This document shows positions 9,598 to 19,327 of a stretch of 64,000 bases of DNA, one piece after another. Position numbers and translations under genes: made by a program. The notes beneath the pieces were generated by a model that saw only the letters and a program-made list of their open reading frames with translations, ran no database searches and was not told where the DNA came from. Within the stretch, counting starts at the first letter, position 1. The number at the start of each line of letters is the position of its first letter. Where the stretch lies: positions 1 to 64,000 of the forward strand of contig WBZZ01002530.1 in the NCBI GenBank assembly GCA_019918135.1, given 5' to 3'. This DNA is from Paulinella micropora (taxonomy: Eukaryota; Cercozoa; Imbricatea; Euglyphida; Paulinellidae).

Positions 9598-9795
9598 CTA
9601 CGGGGGGGACACCCTTCTCCCCCCTCCCCCATCCCCTCTGTCGTCCCTTCCCCCTACCCCACCCCCTTCGCCTCCCTCCCTTGGCCCCTTCTCTCCTGCC
9701 TCTCTTCTTCTCTCCGGTGATTATCCCAGTGTGTCATGAATATAGCCACTAGCAGGAGAAAGAAAAAATTCTTTTTTTAATAACTCTACTGTGTG
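9598..9795. other. pyrimidine-rich intergenic stretch
   Basis: The plus strand is C/T-rich up to about 9715 and A/T-rich near 9765-9785. It separates two leftward genes. No gene or clear signal is seen. Confidence 0.5.
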
Positions 9796-10413
9796 TTATA
9801 AGTCGGCGTCGTCTTCTAGATAAAGATGTAAAAAAGATCCTGAATCAGGAGCTGGATCCGCGGCGGAGGTAAGGCTCGGCCGGGACGGAGCCTGTCTCTT
9901 CTTTTTACTAGGTGGTGTCAAATTCTTTGTGGCCCGCTTCTGTTTGGAAGTGGATCTTGGGCCGGATAGGAGCCCGTTCAAAACAGCGGCCATGTTTATT
10001 TCATAGGCACCTAGACTTATCACAGCGCCTAATGCCTGACTTTCTAGCTCACACTCGACCGACGAGGGGGAGGGAGGACTTGCGCTGCGGCGTTTGGGGC
10101 GCGGGACTGTGGTGGTGGTGGTGGCCTCTTGGGAAGTGGGAGGGAGGCTGGGAGGGCCTGCACGCGGGAGCGATGGGGGCGCCGGCTGCGGAGGGGGTAA
10201 AGAGCGCGAGGCCTTGGCGGGCTGCCGCTTCTGCTTTTTTGGTTTACTAGGCGGAAGCCTGCGTCGTCGGCCAGGGGGGGGGCCGGGGGGCGCAGTGGGG
10301 GTGCGGCGCTTGCGCGCAGCTAGCACGGACCCCTCCTCGCCGCGGCTGCCTCTGTCGTCGTCGTGGTGTCGATTGGGGCGGAATGATGTACCACTTCTGT
10401 TGCTGTAACGCAT
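9796..10413 (-). CDS. Pro/Arg/Lys-rich basic protein, unrecognised
   Basis: A 205-residue product starts at ATG (MRYSNRSG). The first 150 residues are low complexity with alternating Pro and basic clusters (GRRRRLPPSKPKKQKRQ, PRPKRRSASPP). A short ordered stretch, ECELESQALGAVISLGAYEINMAAVLNGLL, spans about residues 122-151, followed by a second basic cluster (KKKRQ) and an acidic end (LEDDADL). It may bind nucleic acid or be a nuclear phosphoprotein. Length and composition alone do not prove it is expressed, because GC-rich DNA here gives long chance frames. Its position, with a short gap to a neighbour on the same strand and a good start codon, supports it moderately. Confidence 0.5.
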   Translation of the reverse strand: MRYSNRSGTSFRPNRHHDDDRGSRGEEGSVLAARKRRTPTAPPGPPPGRRRRLPPSKPKKQKRQPAKASRSLPPPQPAPPSLPRAGPPSLPPTSQEATTTTTVPRPKRRSASPPSPSSVECELESQALGAVISLGAYEINMAAVLNGLLSGPRSTSKQKRATKNLTPPSKKKRQAPSRPSLTSAADPAPDSGSFLHLYLEDDADL

Positions 10414-10488
10414 CGCTCTTGGACATCGCAGCGCTTCTTCTCCGAGCAGGGAGCCTGCCCAGCTTGGTTGTCAATGTATTCCACCAAG

Positions 10489-13400
10489 CTACAGAGGTGT
10501 GGCAGTCGCGCATTGAGGCCAGCACGGGTACACGCGGGCCCGGAGCGGGGTCCGCGGGGTCGGGGGGCACAAGTACACGTAGTCCCCCCTGCCACCAGAA
10601 TTTGTCGGGTCCCGTACCGGGGCGGCGGAGTTCTGCTCGATGGCCTGCCAAATGCTCTTCACCCAGCCCGCATCGAGGATGGGCAGCTGGTTGTCAGCCA
10701 GGGACATGCCTGGTGTGTGGCAGGCGCTAGGAGTAAAAGCGCTGTCATTGAACTTTCTGTGGTAGGCATAGTCGATAGGATAGAGCTTGCGCATGTAGAG
10801 CTGCTCGGCTGCCTTCTCCAGCGAGAGCTGCCCCCAGGCCCCCGCCGTCTGCTGCTGCCTCTTGGCCCAGCCCAAAAAGAAAGAGTGTGCGGTGAGCACG
10901 CGGAGCAGCCGGCGAACTGGGTGATCAGAAAGTGGGACGAGGTTTGCCTCCGCGGGGGTGTGGGGTGGTGGCTGCGCGCTCAGCAACTGGCAATGAAACT
11001 CAAGCACACTGAGGCACGACGGGCTGGTAGTGCGAAGTTCCGGACTGCGCTCGGAAAAAAGGCGGCAGGCCTCGTCTTCAGCTAAGTACGCCAGCAGGCG
11101 GTAGAGCGAGTCTGCACGGGGGCGCAGCCTCTCCCACACAAAGGCTAGCAGGGCCTTTTCGAATAGTTGCTGTTTGCTCGGGGGCAGTGCCAGAGTGTGC
11201 AGGGACGAGGCCAGCAGCACCAGCTGTGCCAACACAAAAGGGGACGACTCTGGCTCTTGCAGGTCGGGCGGGGGAAGGCCGTGGTCGCCGCTGCCCACAG
11301 GACCTGCGGACAGCGAGGCACACAAACAGCGATACCGCAGGGCCGTCTCTCCCGCCCTCAAGTCTTCCGCTGGTTGCAGGTTGGCCAACGCCTGGTTATA
11401 CTCGCTCTCTGCCCCGGCTTTCTCATCTTGGATCTCCGCCAGCCAATTCACGTTCCAATGTTCACTTGTGGCTAAGCCCTCTGCGGCCGCTTTAGCCCGA
11501 GCTCGCTGCTCTTGAGAACGCAAGGCGGACTTCCCCGCCGCCTGTCTGAACTTGTCGGCCACGATCTTCTGGCAATCGTCAAAGCGGCACCCCAGGGCCA
11601 GTTCCTTCCAGGCCGGGAGGGTACCAGGCTGAACTAGTTTTTTGTCTTTTTCTACCTGGGACAGGTACCCCGTCAATTTACTGTCTTTGTGCAGCTGGTC
11701 TCTTTCCAGTTGGTGGAGCAGGTTGTACGTTTTCATAAGCTGATACTGGTCCTTGGCCGCCTGCGGCGGCAGTCTCCCTACATGCCATTTGCAAACTTTA
11801 AGCAAAGCCCCCGTTTTTCTGTCGCTGGCCCACGGGAGATTGAAATTTGTCCAAGGGCGATTATCGCGGTCTTTCTTGTTAAAGGCCAGGCGCAGTTCGT
11901 CTTCCTGCGCCGTGTCGGACACCAGCAGTACGTTGTAGACGGACACCGCCGTGGAGACAAAGCAGCCGCGCTCGTTCCAGGCCAGCTCGGCCTCTTGGCG
12001 TTTGCCTGTCAGACCATTTTTTTCCCTGCTGTAGAAATCGTGCGGGAAATTGGCTAGCGTCTGGCTTAGCCGAACAATCAGCTGCATCACGTCCACTAGC
12101 TTCTCCTGCAGCTCAGCCGTCAGCTTCTGGCCCCCGGCCTCATCATCGGGCTCGGGCTGCTCCGCGAGCCAGCTAGCCAGCAGCCGGTGATCGCTGGTCA
12201 CGTAAAAGGTGTTGAAACAAAACAAAGAGGCGCGGGCAAAGGGCAGCGCCCCTCTGTAGCGGTATTCGGAACCTGCGTCAGCCTTCTTGTATTGCGGCTT
12301 GTGCGGCTTGCGAGACCTCTTTGTCGCGGCCAGCCAGATGTGCTCGTCATCAGAAGCCCCGTCGCGTCCTTCTCCGTTGGCAGCCAGCCAGCGCTCGCAA
12401 CCAGTTGAGTACACCGTGTGCGCCGCCTGCAACCACCCGTCGAGCACCTGCCGCGTCTCTGTGGCTACATGACCTAGCTCGATCTGCCGGTGAAGCCAGG
12501 TTGACAAACGGCCGTACCCCCCCTCGTTCCCAAACGCAGAGTCGTCCCGTGGCGTGCTACTTGGGTTCTCTGGCTCGTTGGTGGTGGGGTTGTAACAGTT
12601 GCTATTGTTGCGATCAATAATAATCGGCTCGCCTACGCGACCCCTCTCGGCCAACAACCTCCAAAGGTTCTTCTGGTACCTGACGTCATAGACCCGGTTG
12701 GCGCCACACTGCTGACCCCAGCAAATCTCCGACGAGCGCGTCACCACTATAGGTAGGAGCTCGGCAATGGGCACCAATTCGATCTGCAGCGTGGCCTGGT
12801 AGTGGCCGGCCAATTTCTCGTAGCCCAGGTTATAAACATCCAGCGGCAGTCCCGGCACGCGCAGCACGTTAAAACACGGGGCCTCCGCGAGATGAAAGGA
12901 ACACAACATGTAAGTGACTCTGACGCTCTGCTTCTTCTTCCTCTTTGACTCTCCTGATGAAAGGAACACAGCATGTAAGTGACTCTGACGCTCTTCTTCT
13001 TCTTCCTCTTTGGCTCTCCTCGATCCTGCGGCCCGCCGTCCGGTCGCATCTCGTCCCAATCCTGTGGGTCGCCGTCCGGTCGCATCAACCTGCACATCGG
13101 GACCTGCAACTCCGAGCCCTGCCCCGTTGGTCCGGGTTGTTCCGAGACGGGCGCGCCGCTCTTTTCGCGCACTGGCGCCAAAGCCAGTACACCCTCCTGG
13201 CCTGCGCTGTGCTGAAGATATTTCAGCAGAACTCGACTAAACTTTGACCTGTCTTGAGTCCAAAGATTGAGGTTCTTTTCGTCGGGCAGGCTTAGCCCCG
13301 CTGCGCTCTTTTTTCCCCTGCCGCTCTTCCCGTCGCCGACTGCCACGCCTCCACCTTTCCCGCCCAGAGCAAGCCCGTCGTCTTCATCCTCTTCCTCGCT

Positions 13401-13748
13401 ACCGCCATCGTCAAGGCACAGGCGCACACTAGTCTGGGGCTTTGTCGCCTGCCCCACCGCGCGAGCTCCCCCCGGACCTGTCGTAGCTTGCTTCGCTTCG
13501 GCTGCGGCACGCGGTCCTTCGCTCTGGCTTAGGCTGTCGCCGAGCAGATCCATCCGCAGCGATTGCAAAGTGAATGTGCTTTTGACTTCGAGTTCATCAT
13601 CTTCCCGCCAGGAAACGATATAATCCGACGCAGTTGCCCCTCCCAGCCTAGAGTCTATGGTTCTAGTGCTGAAAACCGTGCCTATAATAGACTTGTTGTC
13701 ACAAAAGAATCCGTCGTCGCCATCATCAACATTCCCTACGGAGCTCAT
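10489..13748 (-). pseudogene. large unrecognised gene broken by a 65-bp tandem duplication
   Basis: Two frames join into one gene of more than 1,000 codons. The N-terminal frame starts at ATG 13748 (MSSVGNVDDGDDGFFCDN) and includes an acidic stretch and two 12-residue in-frame repeats (MRPDGDPQDWDE, MRPDGGPQDRGE). The C-terminal frame carries on to TAG/TGA at 10489. The switch falls exactly at two direct 65-bp repeats (12891-12955 and 12956-13020). As 65 is not a multiple of three, the extra copy causes the shift. The long C-terminal part is a normal-composition globular protein with Trp, Tyr and Cys throughout (for example YNLGYEKLAGHYQATLQ and WNVNWLAEIQDEKAG). I recognise no family. It could be a structural or replication protein of the element. 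Confidence 0.65.
12891..13020. repeat. 65-bp direct tandem duplication inside a coding region
   Basis: Two nearly identical 65-bp units, 12891-12955 and 12956-13020, each begin GATGAAAGGAACACA and end TCTCCT, with only a few differences. They are adjacent and in direct order. The duplication changes the reading frame of the gene at 10489-13748. Confidence 0.9.
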
Positions 13749-14028
13749 CTGCCTTCAGCACCAGAGAGAGAGAGAGAGAGAAAGACAGAGAAAAGAGGCG
13801 CACACAGGGGTTTTACGTTGTATGTTACATACAAAAGAAGAAAAGAGGGGTGAGTGGGGAGGAGGGAGAGGGGGTGAAAGATGAAGGGAGAAATGAGGAA
13901 AGGCCTGCCCTAACACATTTCTTTCCCCCTCCGTCTCTCCTCCCCCCCCCCCTCTCTCCCCCCCCCCCAATCCCCTTCCCGCCTTCTTACCCTCTCTCCC
14001 CACTCTTGAGTGAATTACAAACACGTTA
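13749..14028. other. divergent intergenic region with GA tract
   Basis: It lies between the starts of a leftward gene (13748) and a rightward gene (14029). It contains a (GA)n tract at about 13765-13785, a GGGGAGG-rich stretch and a pyrimidine-rich stretch at 13920-14000. It is a probable shared promoter region, but no TATA box is convincing. Confidence 0.4.
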
Positions 14029-14904
14029 ATGTTTTCTGTCTTGGCCAGCATCGCGTCTGTCGTCTCGGGGCAGGAGCCCAGTGCCGATGAGCCCGTCGCC
14101 TTTGCCTCTACCTGGCGAGTGCGGGCTGGCCAAACCCTAGAGCTTCCGGCAATGGTAGGGGTCCTCAAGTCCGCGCCCGTTAATTGGGGGGATAATAGCA
14201 CGCCTGCCCCTGCCCCACTCTGCCCAACCCTTGCGCTCATGAATACCAAACCGACGGAATCGTCTCCGTCACAACATTTGCCGATCTCACCGGCTGGACT
14301 ATGGCAAATGCGGCGCAGACCACACGCGACTCCCTCCTCGCCATCGAAAGTTGGGGCAACCTCATGCTAACCCCCAGAGCGGCCAGCACTTCTACAACTG
14401 CAACACATCTCTGCCCCTCTACCCCCCGCCGGCTACCTACAAGTTGACCTCGCTGGACCATTCCTTTTCTCTGGCACGAAACCTTAACAGCGGCGCTATT
14501 GGGCAGTGGGATATCTCGGGGGTGACTACTCTACGCGGCGTGTTTGCTAAAGCTACCAAGTTCAACCAAGACCTGAGCGCCTGGGACACGACCCCGTACT
14601 CGACGCCACAGGTGCTTTTTTGCAAGCCGAAAGCTTCAACAGCCCCTTGGCAAACTGGTCTGTGGCAAACCTGATAGACGCCTCCGCCATGTTGTCTCAG
14701 GCCACAAGCTTCAATCAGCCCTTGCAGTCATGGAAACTACCTTCGCTTCGGCGCGCCAATGCCATGTTTATGGGCGCCGCCGCCTTCGACCAAGACCTAT
14801 CCGCATGGTCTCTAAACCCCTCCCTCAACTGCCAGTACTTTGCCTGGGACAGCAAACTGCAGCCTACCCACTACCCCCGCCACCTGCCTAGCAACTGTCT
14901 CTAG
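14029..14904 (+). pseudogene. BspA-type (DUF285) leucine-rich-repeat surface protein, multiply frameshifted
   Basis: The frame starting at 14029 begins with a signal-peptide-like stretch (FSVLASIASVVSGQ) and an extracellular-looking domain. After about 14230 coding moves to other frames, where typical BspA/DUF285 repeats are found: YNCNTSLPLYPP, then WDISGVTTLRGVFAKATKFN with NQDLSAWD, then SFNSPLANWSV, SFNQPLQSWKL and AFDQDLSAWSL. The repeats follow the F-N-x-x-L/I-x-x-W pattern of this family. At least three frame changes (near 14230, 14400 and 14620) are needed to read it through, and it ends at TAG 14902-14904. Such proteins are surface or secreted LRR proteins known from bacteria, protists and some giant viruses. 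I read this copy as a pseudogene, or as a gene damaged by sequencing indels. Confidence 0.7.
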
Positions 14905-15274
14905 CCCACATTCTCGCCTGGGCTGCTGTTTCAAGGTTAGTCCTGTCCTGAATTATGAGCTCTGCGCAACAACGCAAAAAAAGTGCGCACTGGTCGCGCG
15001 ACCGCGACCAGTGCTAAAAAATGGACCCGGCCGGGATCTTTCAAAAACCGGGCCCGACGGTTCAAGTCTCTCCCTCTCACAGACACTCACTCTCTCTCTC
15101 TCTCTTTCCTCCTTCCCCCTCTCCCCCCCTCCCAAGACAGTGCCACAGCATCCAGAGCACAAATGCAGCTAATTTTTGTGGATGAAAACACTTGCGTGTG
15201 CATCACCCCCCCCCTTTGACCCCGCCCCAGGGGGGGGGTGCCCCCCCCCCTTTGTCACCTGGCCAAGGGGGGGG
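14905..15274. other. intergenic region with G-run/C-run switches
   Basis: No gene is seen. A short inverted repeat, CACTGGTCGCGCGACCGCGACCAGTG, at about 14988-15013 can form a perfect hairpin. A (CT)n tract lies at about 15080-15110, and from 15220 on two blocks switch from a G-run to a C-run (GGGGGTGCCCCC, GGGGGCGCCCCC), the kind of site at which the 16.4-kb duplication starts. Confidence 0.55.
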
Positions 15275-15425
15275 GCGCCCCCCCCCTCCTCGAGGAATAA
15301 AAAAGGAGATGGGTGCGTTTTAGTAGTAAGTATACGCCTGGCAAGTCTTGCAAACAAACAAGTGCGTGCGTTTTCTTTTTTTTGTTTTTTTTAAGTAAAG
15401 ACAGATTCCGACGCTTTGGCACTTT

Positions 15426-16145
15426 TTAAACCGGTGACGAATGTCCGGCGGTGGCAACTGGCACCCAAGCAAGCCAGCCTCCTGCTGGGCTGCTTGTGGC
15501 GTAGATTGTGCTGGGAACCCAAACAAGTTGTGTCCAAACTAGCGTCTCTCGAGGTATCGAGGGCGCGCAGCAAGCCACGAGGGGTTTGCGGCGATCAACG
15601 ACAAACCAGGCTTTGGCCACGCGCAGGACACGACCGAGCAGTAAATGAGAGGTCGACAGAAAAGTGCGTGCGTCTTGTAGCTGACGGTAGGTAACAAAAC
15701 AAAAACCTCGGTGGGAGGCGCGACGCCCGCGGCGGAACTTGAGCTGTACATTTATCACAGGACCAAAGGCGCTAAAGTATTGCTGTAGCATTTCGAGCGT
15801 GGCAGCCGAGGGCAGATCACCCACGTAAAGTTTGCGGGTGTACAGGCCTGCACAACCGGGCGCTTGCCACTCGGCGGGTCGACAGTCTATTGTCCGGCCG
15901 AGACAAGTTAGACCTCCGGCCGAGATTAGTCGCTGCGCGCCCTCCGCGCTGCTGAAAGTAGCAAATGCAAAACCCCGTATCTGCCCACGATGCCTTATAA
16001 GACGGAGCCGGCAGCTTTCAGAGCTGGCGGCGGCTATGGCCCCCCGGATTTGCTCTTCGGTGGCGCCCGCCGGAAGGCCTCCCAAAAAAACTTGGCGGCT
16101 CAGCAGCTCTGTGCGGGCTGCAGCCTGCGCCTTTTTCCTTTGCAT
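15426..16145 (-). CDS. two-RRM RNA-binding protein (unit A)
   Basis: The 239-residue product has two RNA-recognition motifs. RRM1 has RNP2 VFLGGL at residues 19-24 and RNP1 RGFAFATF at 57-64. RRM2 has RNP2 KLYVGDL at 105-111 and RNP1 HRGFCFVTY at 145-153. The aromatic residues expected to stack on RNA bases are present in both. The arrangement is like hnRNP A/B or Musashi-type proteins, but the linker is short and the last 55 residues have no match I know. It would bind single-stranded RNA, in the nucleus or cytoplasm. It is divergently arranged with the recombinase-like gene at 16427, which hints at shared control. An RRM protein is unusual in a viral or mobile-element gene set and may have been captured from a host. 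Confidence 0.85.
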   Translation of the reverse strand: MQRKKAQAAARTELLSRQVFLGGLPAGATEEQIRGAIAAASSESCRLRLIRHRGQIRGFAFATFSSAEGAQRLISAGGLTCLGRTIDCRPAEWQAPGCAGLYTRKLYVGDLPSAATLEMLQQYFSAFGPVINVQLKFRRGRRASHRGFCFVTYRQLQDARTFLSTSHLLLGRVLRVAKAWFVVDRRKPLVACCAPSIPRETLVWTQLVWVPSTIYATSSPAGGWLAWVPVATAGHSSPV

Positions 16146-16426
16146 GGCCCAGCCCCAAAGTTGGCTCCACTTGCCTTTTTTCTAAAAGCTGACTAGCACC
16201 TTTGGAGAGGCAGGAGCGCTTCCCTCCCCTCCCCCCACCCTTTTTTGTTTTGGCTGCTTTAAAGCTTTCTGCTCCCCGCCTCACACCGCCTCTGGTGCAT
16301 CGACAGCGAACTCCGAGGCACAGGAAAGAGGAGTGGGGGGGGGGGAAGGGAAGGGAGAGAGAGAAAGCGCAGTTTTAAAAAAGACAGTGCCAAGGATTTA
16401 AGTTATTAAAGGCCTGAGGCACAAAG
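16146..16426. promoter_or_regulatory. divergent promoter region between RRM gene and YR1 (unit A)
   Basis: The 281-bp gap lies between two divergent start codons. It contains a G-run followed by GGGAAGGGAAGGGAGAGAGAG at about 16335-16363, TTTTAAAAAAG at about 16374-16385 and TTATTAAAGG 26 bp before the YR1 start. The A/T-rich pieces could be TATA-like elements for YR1. The same region exists in unit B (32558-32841) with a longer G-run. This is inference from position. Confidence 0.4.
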
Positions 16427-19266
16427 ATGTCTTGCTCAGAGGGCGAGGACAGCGACTGGTATGGCGACGACGAAGAGGCAGAAGAAGAGCCGGTGGGGCG
16501 AGGCGCGTGGCCTGGTTTCCGTGGACTGCGCCATATAAACGTGAGCGGCGACGAAGCAGAAGAAGAGGACGATGGCGACGACCCCCGCCCGGATGAGGAG
16601 GGCGTAGAGGAAGACGGAGTGCGCACTGTACCCGCCGTTTCCGCCTGGACAGAGTGCGCGACGGAGCCCCACGTTGTACAGGTCTTAGAACAGCTAGAGC
16701 TCTACCTATCCAGGCCCTTTAACCCGGCGCGAGCGGGCGAATGCTGAGCGCGGCCACCATCAGAAAACACCTGCGCAACGTTGCCCGTTTCGTAAACTTT
16801 GCGGGCAACCACCCGCGACCGCCGGTGCGGGACCTTTCCGCAGCACTGGGGGACCCTACCCTGCTCACCAGCTTCGCCGACTATTACTCACGCTTCTACA
16901 AGTCCGCTACGCTGCGCGCTTACCTTGAGAGCCTGCTGCACCTGTCCGATTGCCTGCGTGCACAGCGCGGCTACGACGCCTGGCGACAAACGCGCTTTTG
17001 GCTGGGCAACCTACGAGGGCAGGCCCTTTACTACGCCGGGGTCGAGAACAAGTACGTTCCCCCCGCCCGGGCGCCTTGGTCTCTGTGGCAGCTTCAGGTC
17101 TTCCGGGCGGCAGCCATTGCCGACTACCTAGCACACTACGAGGGGGACTGCCGGGCCTGCTCCCTGGGCCTAAACAGAGCCAACTACGTGGAGCAGCGGG
17201 AACGACTGCTTCGCCCCTTGTACGTGGCCGCGCTGTGCCTCACACTCGTTCCGCCGGTCTCGCGCTCTTTCATTCTCGCCTACCTCGAGCTGCACAGGTC
17301 GCTCCAGCGCGACAGCAAGGGCTTCTGGTGCCTCAGCCTGGTCGACCCCTTCGCGCTCAGCACCCTCAACAACAAAACGCGCACCCAGCACGGCGGCTTC
17401 CGAATCCCGCTCTGCCCGCAGGACTGGCCCACCGACGATTTTCCCGCCGATCTGGCCCCCGTCGGCTTTGTGCGCGACCGCCACACCAGCGGCTACTCCT
17501 CCCTACTAGACTTCTGTCTGCTCGATATCGAGCAACGCGTCTGGCCCGCACTTACGGGGCTCACGGGCGAACCCGCGGCTGCTCGTCTACTGTTCCCCGG
17601 CGCGCTGGCCTACAAGACGTACGACAACTGGGCTAGCGACGAGGCCTCGCGCCGTCGCCCCCTGCGCCCCGCCGAATGGGCCAACTTCTTCCGCTCTATC
17701 CTGCAGCACTACGCGCCGTTGATCCGGATCACCGCCGACAGGGGCCGCCAAGTGGATTGGCTGGAGAAGGGCATAGGCCCCGCCAACAAGGACTGGGCCC
17801 GCGATTTTACCCCCAAGGCCACACGCCCACTCAGCGAGACCATGCTGCACGACCTCGAGGCCAGCGACCTGCCCGGCCTGCTCAACATCCCCTCCTTACC
17901 CGCGTACCATTCCTCGCTCTCGACCGATGACCTGGGCATCTTGGCGCGCGGCGCGCAGCACACTTTGCGCACGGTACAAAATTCCTATATCCTCCCCATC
18001 TTCTTCGAACGCAGGGGGCGCGAGTTAGTTAACTGGATAGACCTGGTCTTGCGCCCGCCACAGTGGCACGCGAGCTTCGACTCTGTCGGCAAACACTTCT
18101 CCGTGCGGGTCAGCCCGGCCGCCCAGGAGCTCACTGAGCGGTTCTCACCAGAGGGTACGGCCCTCGAACCCCTGCCCGAAAGCGCTCGGCGCAAGCGCGA
18201 GGCCGACCTGGAGGCCCTGTCGCACCTGCGGGGCTGGGACATTATCCGAGGCACGGCCAGCCTGCGCGCCGCCGCAGAGACGGCGGCCGGCGCTCCGCCC
18301 GGCGGGGAGGGAGGCTCCAACCCCGGCCGCGACGACGACGAGGAAGAGGACAAGAAAACACACCCCGACACCCCTGTGCAAAACTTACCGCCACGCGCTA
18401 AGCGCGCCGCCGCCGCTCGGCGCCGCACTTCCGCCGGGGGCCCGCCCCCCGTGCTGGGCTTTGAAGTGCAGGGTTTCCAGCAAGTAGCTCTGCGCTGGGG
18501 TACAAGGTACAACCAGCCGCGACGCTTCTGGGAAGAGTTTGCAACCGAACAAGACCGCCAAAACCATCGGTGGCAAAAGTACACCGCTTGGGCACCCTTG
18601 TCGGAGGAAGAGCTAGAGCAAGTCAAGCTCGGATTCAACCAAGAAAACGAATATTGGGCAGAAGTCCAAAGGCTAATGCGCCTGGGCGAACAGGAGCAGG
18701 AAATCGAGCTCATCCCGCCTACCGACCGCTGGGCGCACCCCAGGGATTCCAAGTATCAGAAAAGCGACCGCCTAGACGTCCGCTATGCTTACAGATTTCT
18801 GGTCAAAGACTTTAAATATGGCCACTGGCCTTCCCAGTACCTCTTTACCAGTGATATACTGGAGTACTATGGTGGTCCAAGCAACAGAAGCAAACGAACG
18901 GCAGTCTTGATCTCTCTGCAGAACTTCCTCCAGAACAGACTCGTCGTGCAGGAAGTCACTCCCTTCCCCGGCAGGCGCGACCTGGCAATCGTGAAATTCG
19001 CCACGGGCGCCCCGGACAGAACTGGACAAGAACTCTCCTCCGAGTACTGGGGGCCTTTCTTCGAGAGGAACTGGTGCATTTTCCCGGTGGATTTACTGAA
19101 AGCTAATTCAGACATTAGCGAAGCTGCGTGGGCAAAACGTTGGAATCTGTTAGGAGGAAGAGAGCGTCTAGGCACCCTTGATCGAGAGGCTTTGCCCGAG
19201 CCCATGCGCCCCGCTAAACTATACATTCCCAAGCAAGTTGTGGCCGCCATCAGAGATAAGCTGTAA
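16427..19266 (+). pseudogene. YR1: long tyrosine-recombinase-like protein, 1-bp frameshift (unit A)
   Basis: The gene matches the intact 944-codon gene of unit B but has lost one A in GCGGGACGAATG (here GCGGGCGAATG, about 16734-16742). The first frame therefore stops at TGA 16745-16747 after 106 codons. A new ATG at 16741 overlaps that stop and opens an 841-codon frame that keeps the whole recombinase-like core. Only the acidic N-terminal region is separated, so the core could still be made from the internal ATG. Unit A also has a 6-bp insertion near 18400 (two extra residues, KR) compared with B. The stop TAA at 19264-19266 overlaps a poly(A) signal. Domain details are given under unit B. 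Confidence 0.75.
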
Positions 19267-19270
19267 TAAA
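19265..19270 (+). terminator. poly(A) signal overlapping the YR1 stop codon (unit A)
   Basis: AATAAA overlaps the stop TAA of YR1 (CTGTAATAAAATT). It is followed within 40 bp by a pyrimidine-rich stretch and then the YR2 start at 19328, so the two genes probably have separate, closely packed transcripts. Confidence 0.6.
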
Positions 19271-19327
19271 ATTGAAATTCTTTTAACTCTCTAACTCCAC
19301 CTCCCTCCCTCGAAAGCAAGAAAAGAG

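Noticed and set aside
16950..18815. Additional long frames overlapping YR1 in both units
   Set aside because: They are low-complexity Arg/Ala/Pro products in alternative frames of a GC-rich coding region.
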